20,032 nt of DNA. Origin: a virus. Positions within the stretch are counted from its first letter, which is position 1. Each line of letters starts with the position of its first letter. The DNA lies in IMG/VR virus record IMGVR_UViG_3300009420_000129, positions 1 to 20,032 of that record; one strand, 5' to 3'. Made by a program: the position numbers and the translations under genes. Below the pieces are notes generated by a model. The model was not told the DNA's origin. It worked only from the letters and a program-made list of their open reading frames with translations, and made no database searches. This document shows positions 6,112-12,385 of this stretch, piece after piece.

Positions 6112-6200
6112 TTGATCCCAAAGGATCCTCTGGTTGTTGACCACGTTGTTAATCCGAGTCTTACTCAGCGATAATTAGGTCTCCGTAGAGCCGTGGTTTT
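6112..6200 (-). ncRNA. Candidate structured RNA upstream of a terminator
   Basis: This gene-free stretch folds well only as minus-strand RNA. In order: a six-base arm A-C-C-A-C-G (6192-6197) that can pair with C-G-T-G-G-T (6140-6145); inside it a hairpin with C(UACG)G, an extra-stable UNCG tetraloop, on a G-G-C-U-C/G-A-G-A-C-C stem (6178-6192); a second hairpin C-U-G-A-G-U/A-C-U-C-G-G with an AAG loop (6154-6168), whose U-G wobble would be a mismatch in the other strand; then a small U-G-G-U/A-C-C-A hairpin (6131-6143) competing with the outer arm, and a 5-bp G-A-U-C-C/G-G-A-U-C hairpin (6114-6127). The terminator follows at once. No tRNA, ribozyme or riboswitch class that I know matches. It may be a small RNA or an elaborate 3' UTR. 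Confidence 0.55.
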
Positions 6201-6207
6201 CCTATTC

Positions 6208-6408
6208 TTAAGCCATTTGAACTCTAACAACTTGACCTTCAGGGTTCCACATAGTGTGAACTCTCTTTTGAGCGCACTGTTGCTGAGTTCTGCAAGTCCA
6301 CCATTCTTCGGCTTCTTGCTGAGTATCAACGTAAACGGCACCACATTCCAGACTATTAGTTTGGCTGTTTGGATTAACTCTGTTCATTTGAACTCTAACT
6401 TCCCACAT
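6208..6408 (-). CDS. Small hypothetical protein, Trp/Gln-rich
   Basis: A 66-residue protein beginning M-W-E-V-R-V-Q-M and ending V-V-R-V-Q-M-A, so the terminal strands are near copies of each other. The middle has Q-E-A-E-E-W-W-T-C-R. Short proteins of this style, with an opening beta strand and a Q-E-A helix, occur widely in T4-type marine phages, with no function I know. The ATG is preceded by AAAGGAATTACT. It is the last protein gene before the structured RNA and terminator. Confidence 0.7.
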   Translation of the reverse strand: MWEVRVQMNRVNPNSQTNSLECGAVYVDTQQEAEEWWTCRTQQQCAQKRVHTMWNPEGQVVRVQMA

Positions 6409-6418
6409 AGTAATTCCT

Positions 6419-6625
6419 TTATATTTGATTTAGAAAAATAAGATCTTCTTCTTCAGTCTCTTCCCTTAGAAAAATAATATCTTCAATTTCTTCGAGAGTC
6501 TCTCTACATGTAGCTAGAATATGAGAATCTGTTGCAAGGATAAGTTTCTTAGCAGCGAAGATTTGGTCGTACCGATCTAGACCTTGAGGGATTTGGTCGG
6601 CGATTGTTTGAGTGAAGAGTTTCAT
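6419..6625 (-). CDS. Small hypothetical protein
   Basis: A 68-residue acidic protein. The start M-K-L-F-T-Q-x-I-A-D-Q-I-P resembles the opening of DUF2958-like phage proteins, but the rest of that family (about 100 residues or more) is missing, so it may be truncated or unrelated. The C-terminal third is Glu-rich. Its ATG follows AAAGGATTATAAA, and the promoter at 6651-6679 sits just upstream. Confidence 0.65.
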   Translation of the reverse strand: MKLFTQTIADQIPQGLDRYDQIFAAKKLILATDSHILATCRETLEEIEDIIFLREETEEEDLIFLNQI

Positions 6626-6650
6626 TTTATAATCCTTTGTTTATAGAATC

Positions 6651-6679
6651 AATATAACAAATCTAAAATGAAATGTCAA
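6651..6679 (-). promoter_or_regulatory. Sigma70-type early promoter
   Basis: TTGACA (6674-6679), 17-base spacer, TATATT (6651-6656) on the minus strand, about 25 bases before the ATG of 6419-6625. It begins just after the stop codon of the upstream gene and likely drives 6625 to 6208, the RNA and the terminator. Confidence 0.85.
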
Positions 6680-6682
6680 TAG

Positions 6683-7018
6683 TTAATTTATAAAACTTAG
6701 TGTTTTTTCAGTGATGTGGTCAATAGCCAAATCAAGGCTGTCAAAATCTTCTGTTTCCTGCATATCGCCTTCTTCGTAGAGAGTCACACAAAATTCAAGC
6801 ATTTCTTCTTCTTCACGCAATTCAGGATTTTTGTAATCGATGAAAAGCTGTAAATATGTTTCAGTACCTTCGTTAATCCATACGAGTATAGATGGGCAAG
6901 AATCATTACCATAAGTTGAATCTTCAACATTAAATTGGCTTAGCTGCTCAGCAGCTATATTAAAAGCTTTTACATTGTCGTAGCCGGGGTGCGTGTTATT
7001 TGCGAATGTAATTGTCAT
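6683..7018 (-). CDS. Acidic hypothetical protein
   Basis: A 111-residue, strongly acidic protein with an E-E-E-E-M run near the middle and no recognised domain. High acidity in a small early phage protein sometimes indicates DNA mimicry or binding to a basic host protein, but no specific inhibitor family is recognisable. It is transcribed from the promoter at 7058-7086 through a leader almost identical to the one before 5236-5502. Confidence 0.7.
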   Translation of the reverse strand: MTITFANNTHPGYDNVKAFNIAAEQLSQFNVEDSTYGNDSCPSILVWINEGTETYLQLFIDYKNPELREEEEMLEFCVTLYEEGDMQETEDFDSLDLAIDHITEKTLSFIN

Positions 7019-7020
7019 AG

Positions 7021-7052
7021 TGTAGTCTTTCGTTTTTCTGATTCTCTTTATA
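7021..7052 (-). repeat. Duplicated promoter-leader cassette B, copy 2
   Basis: Second copy of the leader seen at 5505-5537 (one T shorter in a T-run), placed between the -10 box at 7058-7063 and the ATG of 6683-7018. Confidence 0.85.
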
Positions 7053-7057
7053 CAACT

Positions 7058-7086
7058 AATTTAAACTGTTTGAAAGGAAATGTCAA
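7058..7086 (-). promoter_or_regulatory. Sigma70-type early promoter
   Basis: TTGACA (7081-7086), 17-base spacer, TAAATT (7058-7063) on the minus strand, between the stop of 7090-7311 and the gene 6683-7018. Confidence 0.85.
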
Positions 7087-7089
7087 CAG

Positions 7090-7311
7090 TTAATTTGATT
7101 TAATTCCAAGAAAATCAGATTTAAGAATTTCAAGTTGCTCGATTGCGTTTGGATAACGCGTAAGCAAATCATCGTCTTCTGTAGTGAATTCAGTGTCGAT
7201 AAGCACTTGATCGATGTCATTAAACATTATTTTTTCCATTTTCTTTTGATCGAGTTGGCGCAGAATTTGAAAATCCAATCTGTCGTTACTCATTATTTTT
7301 TCCATGTTCAT
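7090..7311 (-). CDS. Small hypothetical protein with a repeated start segment
   Basis: A 73-residue acidic protein with no recognised domain. The pentapeptide M-E-K-I-M occurs at residues 3-7 and again about 22 residues later, encoded by an exact 15-base direct repeat (7291-7305 and 7225-7239). Either ATG group could serve as the start. Upstream, AGG of the preceding gene's end lies about nine bases before the first ATG. It is probably cotranscribed with 7313-7597, whose stop is almost adjacent. Confidence 0.6.
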   Translation of the reverse strand: MNMEKIMSNDRLDFQILRQLDQKKMEKIMFNDIDQVLIDTEFTTEDDDLLTRYPNAIEQLEILKSDFLGIKSN

Positions 7312-7312
7312 A

Positions 7313-7597
7313 TTATTGTACCTGCTTATCTATAATTTTAACCAAATCTCCGGCAAATACGCTTTCAACTGTTTTTGAAACCTTAAATTCGAGTTTGCGA
7401 ATTTTACCAAAAATGATACTGTAAAGGTCTTGTCCTCTGTCATATTTGACCTGAACAAGACCTTTCCAGCCACACATGCCAGAAGATTTAAACTGTAGAC
7501 CATCTTCAATTGCCATCATATCTTTTGTTCCCCAGGCGTCGAATGCCCACGGATCAATTGCTTTGATTTGATTGCGAATTGTTGTTCCAATGTTCAT
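7313..7597 (-). CDS. Conserved phage hypothetical protein
   Basis: A 94-residue protein. The pattern I-x-x-I-K-A-I-D-P-W-A-F-x-A-W-G and later L-Q-F-K-S-S-G-M-C-G-W-K-G is one I associate with a widespread uncharacterised phage family. The second half looks like a small beta domain. The start is the ATG at 7595-7597 after AAGGAATC; upstream in-frame bases belong to the promoter-leader cassette shared with 6001-6065. Confidence 0.75.
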   Translation of the reverse strand: MNIGTTIRNQIKAIDPWAFDAWGTKDMMAIEDGLQFKSSGMCGWKGLVQVKYDRGQDLYSIIFGKIRKLEFKVSKTVESVFAGDLVKIIDKQVQ

Positions 7598-7659
7598 AAC
7601 TGATTCCTTTTTCTTTACCTTATACAATCAATATAAACTATTTAGAAACGAATGTCAAC
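7595..7659 (-). repeat. Duplicated promoter-leader cassette A, copy 2
   Basis: Matches 6001-6065 at 63 of 65 positions, including promoter boxes, leader, ribosome-binding site and start codon. Confidence 0.9.
7630..7658 (-). promoter_or_regulatory. Sigma70-type early promoter
   Basis: TTGACA (7653-7658), 17-base spacer, TATATT (7630-7635) on the minus strand. It drives 7313-7597 and probably 7090-7311. Confidence 0.9.
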
Positions 7660-7667
7660 AATTATTT

Positions 7668-7829
7668 TTATTTTTTTTCATTTTCTTCAAAAACAGAGAG
7701 TTTTTCTTGCGCTTTAATACGGCGCTGTTGTTGAATATTCATCTTCTTTTTCTTGCGATAATGATCTTCGTTATCATCCGCCCACTCGTCTTCATATTCT
7801 TCTCTGAATTTTTTAAATGACTTAGCCAT
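7668..7829 (-). CDS. Small, highly charged hypothetical protein
   Basis: A 53-residue protein opening M-A-K-S-F-K-K-F-R-E-E-Y, with an acidic stretch and then R-K-K-K-K-M and Q-Q-Q-R-R segments; probably helical. Similar short charged proteins sit beside DUF6433 genes in T4-type marine phages, as far as I recall. Its ATG lies two bases after the stop of the DUF6433 gene and follows a purine-rich AGAGAAAT. The stop lies ten bases before the next promoter. Function unknown. Confidence 0.7.
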   Translation of the reverse strand: MAKSFKKFREEYEDEWADDNEDHYRKKKKMNIQQQRRIKAQEKLSVFEENEKK

Positions 7830-7831
7830 TT

Positions 7832-8263
7832 TTATTTCTCTTTTTCTTCTAGTTTAATTAAGTTAGGAAAAGCTTGCAGTACGGTTTCTTTTGTTAATCC
7901 CTTAATAGGTTTTTGAGCAATCATTGTACACAAAAGATCTGCATCTTTATCATCAACATCTTGTAATAGGCTAATAAAAAGGTTTTCTCTTTTAACTTGA
8001 TTTAGGTTATCGTATCCACCACCTTTTATAAAAATGCGTAACCGCCTGGCTTCTTTAAATAACATTCCTTCAACGTCGAAGTAACCATTTTTTTTCCAGG
8101 GTGGCGCAACGCTAGGAATTAAAAATTCAACACTTTTATCGTATGTGTTTTTAAGAATTGTTCTCAACGGGGCAGTGTCGTTTTTACGCAACCACTCAAC
8201 TTTTTCTTCTTTTGTTTGCATTTTACATGCTTTGTTTATAATCTCAGATAGTGATAGTAACAT
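7832..8263 (-). CDS. DUF6433 family protein
   Basis: A 143-residue protein of a family conserved in T4-type marine phages (DUF6433), recognised by the opening helix, the K-E-E-K-V-E-W-L segment, L-R-x-I-L-K-x-T-Y-D-x-S-V-E-F-L-I-P and the P-P-W-K-K-N-G-Y motif after it. The biochemical role is unknown. It follows RNase H directly, its ATG (8261-8263) sharing one base with the RNase H stop, which suggests a place in replication or late transcription control. Confidence 0.8.
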   Translation of the reverse strand: MLLSLSEIINKACKMQTKEEKVEWLRKNDTAPLRTILKNTYDKSVEFLIPSVAPPWKKNGYFDVEGMLFKEARRLRIFIKGGGYDNLNQVKRENLFISLLQDVDDKDADLLCTMIAQKPIKGLTKETVLQAFPNLIKLEEKEK

Positions 8264-9123
8264 TAGAAATCCTGTATGTCAGTAATGAGGTTTTTCAACT
8301 TTTTTTCTACAAAATAATTGAATAGTTTAGATCGTCCAAATTCCTTTTCAACTTCATATTCAGAACGAATTTGGTCTTGGTATTTTTGAGGAACTAAAGA
8401 AAGATCAATCATAAGAGTATTACGATCGAAGTTAGCTTTTGTTTGGTGATCCATCGAGTCTGGATTTTCAGTAAAACTTGCAATTCTTTTTGCTGTCATT
8501 GGCTTTTGACGTTCTCCAACTGCGATGCAATTATCTGCAGAGAGAATGTTCGGTACGCCATCTCCAACGTCTCCTTTTAGTATATGTTCTGTCAAGTATT
8601 TATCAGGATTTGAATTTTGGATCCATTTTTTACGAACTGGGTCGTATTGCTTCACATTTGCGTATCTGTGTAACTGAATATAATCTTTATCTCCAGACAA
8701 GACAAGGAATTGCTCTGCGCCGATGTTCATTTCAGTGCCATGGTCGTGTAATACTGTACCAATGACGTCATCAGCCTCGCAATGGTCGATGTGAATCACT
8801 TTGTATGGAAAATAGTCTTTAAGTTCGGAACGAATTTTGTTTATAATACCGAACAGATGGTTCCAATCCAATTCTGATGCTTCACGCGTTTTCCTACGCG
8901 CAGCTTTGTAGTATGGATATATTTCGCGCCGCCACGACTTTTGTCCGTCTGCGCAAATTACAATTTCACCAAATTCTTCATTAAACTTTTTTCGATTTGA
9001 TCGAATAGAGTTAAGAAACATGTGACGTAGTAGATTTTCATCAACGTCAATGTTGTGGTGGTTTCCGATGCTAGCAAATAGGGACGCTAGCATTACTTGG
9101 TTAAAGTCAATTAAAATAGCCAT
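8263..9123 (-). CDS. rnh: RNase H / 5'-3' exonuclease (T4 Rnh type)
   Basis: A FEN-1-like nuclease that removes RNA primers and flap DNA during lagging-strand synthesis. It has 286 residues against 305 in T4 RNase H. Metal-binding acidic residues are in place: D6, D59 (C-A-D-G), E116-A-D118-D119, D145-K-D147 and D185-x-x-D188-G-V-P-N in the helix-hairpin-helix-like region. The basic Y-P-Y-Y-K-A-A-R-R-K segment (69-78) matches the helical-arch substrate-binding region. It is served by a promoter (9162-9190) inside the end of the preceding gene. The ribosome-binding site is weak (AAAGAAACG about ten bases before the ATG). Confidence 0.93.
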   Translation of the reverse strand: MAILIDFNQVMLASLFASIGNHHNIDVDENLLRHMFLNSIRSNRKKFNEEFGEIVICADGQKSWRREIYPYYKAARRKTREASELDWNHLFGIINKIRSELKDYFPYKVIHIDHCEADDVIGTVLHDHGTEMNIGAEQFLVLSGDKDYIQLHRYANVKQYDPVRKKWIQNSNPDKYLTEHILKGDVGDGVPNILSADNCIAVGERQKPMTAKRIASFTENPDSMDHQTKANFDRNTLMIDLSLVPQKYQDQIRSEYEVEKEFGRSKLFNYFVEKKLKNLITDIQDF

Positions 9124-9161
9124 GTTATATCGTTTCTTTCATATCTGTATTGTACAGATCT

Positions 9162-9190
9162 ATATTAATCTATAATCTCATTAATGTCAA
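9162..9190 (-). promoter_or_regulatory. Sigma70-type promoter inside a gene end
   Basis: TTGACA (9185-9190), 17-base spacer, TAATAT (9162-9167) on the minus strand. The -35 box is part of the coding sequence for the last residues of the 9165-9506 product, and the -10 box overlaps its stop codon. It would drive RNase H, DUF6433 and 7668-7829. Confidence 0.75.
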
Positions 9191-9506
9191 CAGTTTTTTT
9201 ATCTAAATCTTCTTCAATAACAAAATCTTTTGCAAAATCCTGGAGTGGGTGGTGAATATTGCTTGTGTGAAGATGAAGCGATTTAATTGCTTCGAGCAAA
9301 AGTATAATCGAAGGAAAATATTCTTCTGTGTTATCTTCAAATCTGCACCCAGATCTCACCATTTCAATGAGAACTAAATCCCACAACTGTTCAGCAACAT
9401 CAACAGAAAAGCTAGTCCTGTACTCAGCTAGTTTTTCAGCTAATTCAGCTGGAGACTGGGGAGGACTGTCTAATTTCATTTTTGGGAAGGTTATAAGTTC
9501 GCCCAT
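9165..9506 (-). CDS. Conserved hypothetical protein
   Basis: A 113-residue acidic, mostly helical protein opening M-G-E-L-I-T-F-P. The central segment L-A-E-Y-R-x-S-F-S-V-D-V-A-E-Q-L-W resembles small proteins I associate with T4-type marine phages, but I have no function for it. It has no signal peptide and no membrane segment. The start ATG lies just after the stop of the glycosyltransferase gene, so the two are likely cotranscribed; its own 3' end contains the RNase H promoter. Confidence 0.7.
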   Translation of the reverse strand: MGELITFPKMKLDSPPQSPAELAEKLAEYRTSFSVDVAEQLWDLVLIEMVRSGCRFEDNTEEYFPSIILLLEAIKSLHLHTSNIHHPLQDFAKDFVIEEDLDKKTVDINEIID

Positions 9507-10448
9507 TTAACGCCTCAATAAGTTATTCCAAGAGTTTGTAAAATTATTTATACCATTCTTTGGTAAGATAAAACGCTCAGAATTTGTCATGTTGTTAAAC
9601 AACTCGGGTTGAATTTTCTGAGCCGCTAATAAATTCTTTACGACGGAAAACGCCATATTTGCATGATCGTTCGCAACTTCAGTATATTCATACATAATTG
9701 TCGCGTCCACTGCAGTTTCTTGAAGGGCCCCATAACTTGGATGAACTACTAATACGCCAGACCGTATGGCTTCAATCATAGCAATACACGAGGTTTCTTG
9801 CCAAATAGACGGAAACAAAAATATATGAGAATCGCGCAAAGCTTCAAGAACTGTACTGTTACTTACCGCTCCGTGATACGCCATATGACTGTGATTTTTA
9901 ATTTTATCAAATAGCTCTTTATATGGTTCGTCTCGCTGTTCCCAGCCGTATACACCAAAAGAAGAATATACATCTAAGTGTATATTATCATATTCTTTTG
10001 ATAGTTCGTCCACGATTGGATAAACAAGCTCAAGACCTCGGTGTGGTGTTGTATGATATATTAGTCGAATTTTATCAGTTTGTTTTTGAAGTGGCGAATA
10101 CTCTAATTCAATAGAGTTTTGAATTACTGTGCACCTCGAATATGGTATACCATATATTAAAATGTACTGATCGCGTTGCCAATATGAAACGAATACGAAA
10201 TGGTCGAATTTTTCCCATCCGTTATCTTTTAAGATTTTATTTTCTGGATCCATCGCAAGGTCGTGACAATAAAGTATGTTTTTTACATTGTCGTATATTT
10301 TACGTGGCCGCGATAAATGTATCGCGTATTTTTTAAGTAAAGATTTATCTACATTCTTAACAAGGCGCTGCCTCATCATTTCACTGCCGCCGTTTGAATT
10401 TTTTGATAAATCTGTTTCTATTACTTTTCCCTTATAAACGCAGCTCAT
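9507..10448 (-). CDS. GT4-type glycosyltransferase
   Basis: A GT-B fold transferase of 313 residues. Visible features are an N-terminal G20-G-S-E motif, the donor-side strand Y-H-T-T-P-H-R-G-L-E (131-140), and the EX7E signature in S-I-W-Q-E218-T-S-C-I-A-M-I-E226 that binds the nucleotide sugar. It is unrelated to the Agt-like protein at 189-1607 except in overall fold. Possible substrates are the sugar already placed on hydroxymethylcytosine, a virion protein or a host surface glycan. The other modification genes make a DNA role plausible, but it is some 4 kb away and in another transcription unit. The start ATG overlaps the preceding stop by one base (TAATG). Confidence 0.85.
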   Translation of the reverse strand: MSCVYKGKVIETDLSKNSNGGSEMMRQRLVKNVDKSLLKKYAIHLSRPRKIYDNVKNILYCHDLAMDPENKILKDNGWEKFDHFVFVSYWQRDQYILIYGIPYSRCTVIQNSIELEYSPLQKQTDKIRLIYHTTPHRGLELVYPIVDELSKEYDNIHLDVYSSFGVYGWEQRDEPYKELFDKIKNHSHMAYHGAVSNSTVLEALRDSHIFLFPSIWQETSCIAMIEAIRSGVLVVHPSYGALQETAVDATIMYEYTEVANDHANMAFSVVKNLLAAQKIQPELFNNMTNSERFILPKNGINNFTNSWNNLLRR

Positions 10449-10711
10449 TAATTTATCCAGAAATCTACGCTAAATTCTTTAATTGAATCCCAGCGAAACG
10501 ACCGCCATCCACCAACATCACTGTCCCAGACTGCAAGAACGTCTTGATTTGGTTTTTTCTTTTGAATATGTTCTTCTACGTCAATCTGTTCTGGAAGAAG
10601 AGACTCGTGAAGGGTGCAGTTCATTACACGTTCATCGCCATTTACTTTTGTAAAGACAATTTTACAAGAGCCTTTCTTTAAAGACTCGGTAATTTCATTT
10701 CTATCGTACAT
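10448..10711 (-). CDS. WYL_2 (DUF2693)-like small beta-barrel protein
   Basis: An 87-residue protein matching the pattern of the family described as a Sm-like SH3 barrel: F-T-K-V-N-G-D-E-R-V-M-N-C-T-L near residues 20-34, then V-W-D-S-D-V-G-G-W-R-S-F-R-W-D-S-I toward the end. Family members occur widely in phages and are thought to be small binding modules, ligand unknown. A 10-base A/T-rich leader with AGGAAATT precedes the ATG, and the gene touches the glycosyltransferase start. Confidence 0.75.
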   Translation of the reverse strand: MYDRNEITESLKKGSCKIVFTKVNGDERVMNCTLHESLLPEQIDVEEHIQKKKPNQDVLAVWDSDVGGWRSFRWDSIKEFSVDFWIN

Positions 10712-10729
10712 AATATAATTTCCTGTAGT

Positions 10730-10963
10730 TTACATTTCTTCGGTTATAAGATTTAAATCTTTAAGTATTTTATAGCTTATTTCTGTAATTTCAAGTTGTG
10801 GATCTAATCTTAGATAAGCTACGAACTTGTCTATAAAGAGAAGTTCTTTATTTTGTTCTGAAGCAACTGATAATGATTCAAATATGGTTTCTAAATCATA
10901 TGGATTTTCGCAAAATATTCTAGACTTAACAGAACATTTTTTCTTCGCCTGATGCTCGCTCAT
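10730..10963 (-). CDS. Small hypothetical protein
   Basis: A 77-residue protein, basic at the N-terminus (K-K-K-C-S-V-K) and acidic afterwards, probably helical, no recognised domain. Its ATG lies 38 bases inside the 3' end of the kinase gene and follows AAGGAATACA, a good ribosome-binding site, which supports this unusually long overlap. Confidence 0.6.
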   Translation of the reverse strand: MSEHQAKKKCSVKSRIFCENPYDLETIFESLSVASEQNKELLFIDKFVAYLRLDPQLEITEISYKILKDLNLITEEM

Positions 10964-11573
10964 TGTATTCCTTTTCGTAAATATCTTTTAATACGCTGTG
11001 AAAAGCTCCGAGTTCGCCGTTGTTATGAATTCTATATGTTTTTACATTAAATTTGTGTGGTAAAACATATTTTTTTTGAATTGGCGTTTCGTGTGAATTT
11101 ATATATTGATGATGCAATTCGCCATCAAAATATCTTCTCGAGTCTGATGAATAATCGCAACCTTCTCTAGTAAGTTGCACCAAAACAAAATTATCGGAAC
11201 CAATTCTATTTATAACAGGCACGAGTTCGTCAATAAACCCGCCATCAGAAATGGCGTAGTCTTTGCTCAAATTAATTTCGTTTGCAACTTGTTTACCGAA
11301 ATAATCTAAGCCGTGCTTTGGCTTAATAACTTTTTCTGATACATATATCATTGCTTCACGGCATGACATATGACCTAGATCCATATGCGGAACTTCCTTT
11401 ACAGAACGGTTATCATAACGGTTCATGAACCATTCATAATTACAACCAAAATATTTTGCGGTTTCTTTGTATAATTGGTATTTAAAGGAAAGATGCTTAA
11501 AGCCGAGTTTTTTAAAAAAATCAGCTGCGGCATCTTTACCTGACCGAGGCGGTCCGTTAAATAAAACTATCAA
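10926..11573 (-). CDS. P-loop nucleotide kinase, candidate dNMP kinase (gp1-like role)
   Basis: A 215-residue protein with a Walker A loop at residues 7-14 (G-P-P-R-S-G-K-D) right after the first beta strand, the layout of deoxynucleoside monophosphate kinases. The middle holds R-x-x-R-Y-type basic residues and a D-G-G-F strand end. A phage making hydroxymethyl-dCMP needs a kinase that accepts it (T4 gp1); overall similarity to T4 gp1 is not obvious to me, so the role is inferred from fold and context. The start must be TTG (11571-11573): the P-loop lies only seven codons in and no ATG precedes it. It makes a TTGA overlap with the upstream stop. Confidence 0.7.
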   Translation of the reverse strand: MIVLFNGPPRSGKDAAADFFKKLGFKHLSFKYQLYKETAKYFGCNYEWFMNRYDNRSVKEVPHMDLGHMSCREAMIYVSEKVIKPKHGLDYFGKQVANEINLSKDYAISDGGFIDELVPVINRIGSDNFVLVQLTREGCDYSSDSRRYFDGELHHQYINSHETPIQKKYVLPHKFNVKTYRIHNNGELGAFHSVLKDIYEKEYNERASGEEKMFC

Positions 11574-11818
11574 ACCGCAAAATTTCTGTTTAGTACTGTA
11601 TCGGAAACAATATCGTCGATTGTTTCGGAAAATGCGTTATCCCATTCTTTAGTCGTTATTCCAGAAAGAATATATTCTTTATCAGAATCATTAAGATAAG
11701 GCATAACATCTTGAATACTATCTAAACCTGATTTCCATGCGGCGTAATCTTCAGGATTAACAGGAATATCTAGAGTACGAACAATTCCAGTAATAACACT
11801 TTTTCTTGTAATGAGCAT
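11570..11818 (-). CDS. Conserved phage hypothetical protein
   Basis: About 82 residues: M-L-I-T-R-K-S, then T-L-D-I-P-V, I-Q-D-V-M-P-x-L, and E-Y-I-L-S-G-I-T-x-x-E-W, a pattern I associate with a small uncharacterised family found across many phages (R-x-S-x-x-T-G ... G-I-T-P-E-E-W). I choose the ATG at 11816-11818 because it follows GGAGA at suitable distance and matches where relatives seem to begin; an ATG at 11831-11833 would add five residues. It is the first gene after the promoter at 11854-11882. Confidence 0.75.
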   Translation of the reverse strand: MLITRKSVITGIVRTLDIPVNPEDYAAWKSGLDSIQDVMPYLNDSDKEYILSGITTKEWDNAFSETIDDIVSDTVLNRNFAV

Positions 11819-11853
11819 CTTGCTTTTCTCCATAATGCTTTGATTCTATATTC

Positions 11854-11882
11854 AATATAACATAGTTAAACGTGAATGTCAA
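11854..11882 (-). promoter_or_regulatory. Sigma70-type early promoter
   Basis: TTGACA (11877-11882), 17-base spacer, TATATT (11854-11859) on the minus strand, just after the GIY-YIG gene stop. It drives 11570-11818, the kinase and probably onward through the glycosyltransferase. Confidence 0.9.
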
Positions 11883-11894
11883 CTACTTTAACTA

Positions 11895-12320
11895 TTATTT
11901 TTCAATTAGCCACTTTAGATTTTTAACATGCGATCTGTGGATTTTTGCTTGTACGATACCGTTATAATAGGAATCGTCTAACAAAGCGTGGCGCGTTATT
12001 TGTTCGTAAAGTTCAAGGTAACCCATTTCTCCTTTTTTATCGCATAGGTGAATAATTTCACGATAGAAGTTATCCACTCCTCTTTCTTCAACCACAAGTT
12101 TTACTTCTTCGCTTGAACCATAATACCTTTGCCAATCAGACTCTACAATTTTAGTTCTCCTACGAGTCTTGCCTTTTAAGGGAGGTAATCTTCTCTTGGA
12201 TTTAAAAATCTTTTTACCAATATATTTTTTATCATTACTTTTATCTGTGATGATATAAACAAAGCCAATATACTCGCCAATCATTTCTGAGGTAAATTCA
12301 TTACCTTTATAATGCCACAT
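11895..12320 (-). CDS. GIY-YIG endonuclease (Seg-like)
   Basis: A 141-residue protein with the GIY-YIG nuclease core: G19-F-V-Y-I replaces the GIY strand and K-Y-I-G-K-K (32-37) the YIG strand. Then comes a basic stretch (R-R-L-P-P-L-K-G-K-T-R-R-R-T-K, about 43-57), W-x-x-Y-Y-G-S-S, and an E-L-Y-E-Q helix near residue 105 where the catalytic Glu is expected. It resembles free-standing Seg-type putative homing endonucleases of T4-type phages. Its ribosome-binding site GAGG is buried in a strong hairpin (12326-12353), a control known from T4 homing endonuclease and late genes. It could instead be a host-DNA nuclease; no intron is visible nearby. Confidence 0.85.
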   Translation of the reverse strand: MWHYKGNEFTSEMIGEYIGFVYIITDKSNDKKYIGKKIFKSKRRLPPLKGKTRRRTKIVESDWQRYYGSSEEVKLVVEERGVDNFYREIIHLCDKKGEMGYLELYEQITRHALLDDSYYNGIVQAKIHRSHVKNLKWLIEK

Positions 12321-12325
12321 AAAAA

Positions 12326-12353
12326 AAATACCTCGTTGTTATACGAGATATTT
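12326..12353 (-). promoter_or_regulatory. Hairpin hiding the ribosome-binding site, with a late-like promoter on its 5' arm
   Basis: Minus-strand RNA gives an 11-bp stem (AAATATCTCGT with ACGAGGTATTT, one U-G wobble) and a 6-base loop. The 3' arm contains GAGG, the only ribosome-binding site for the GIY-YIG start nine bases beyond it. The 5' arm contains most of AATAAATA, close to the T4 late promoter TATAAATA. Transcripts begun there would lack the 5' arm and leave the site open. The T-run before the ATG could also make it a weak terminator. Confidence 0.65.
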
Positions 12354-12385
12354 ATTCATTACTATTTACTTTCCTATTACTCTCC

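Noticed and set aside
6120-6200. Possible tRNA in the structured gap (a G-T-T-G-T-T-A-A-T-C-C stretch looks like an Asn anticodon arm on the plus strand)
   Set aside because: No acceptor stem, T-arm or CCA end can be assembled on either strand, and the hairpins pair better in the other orientation.
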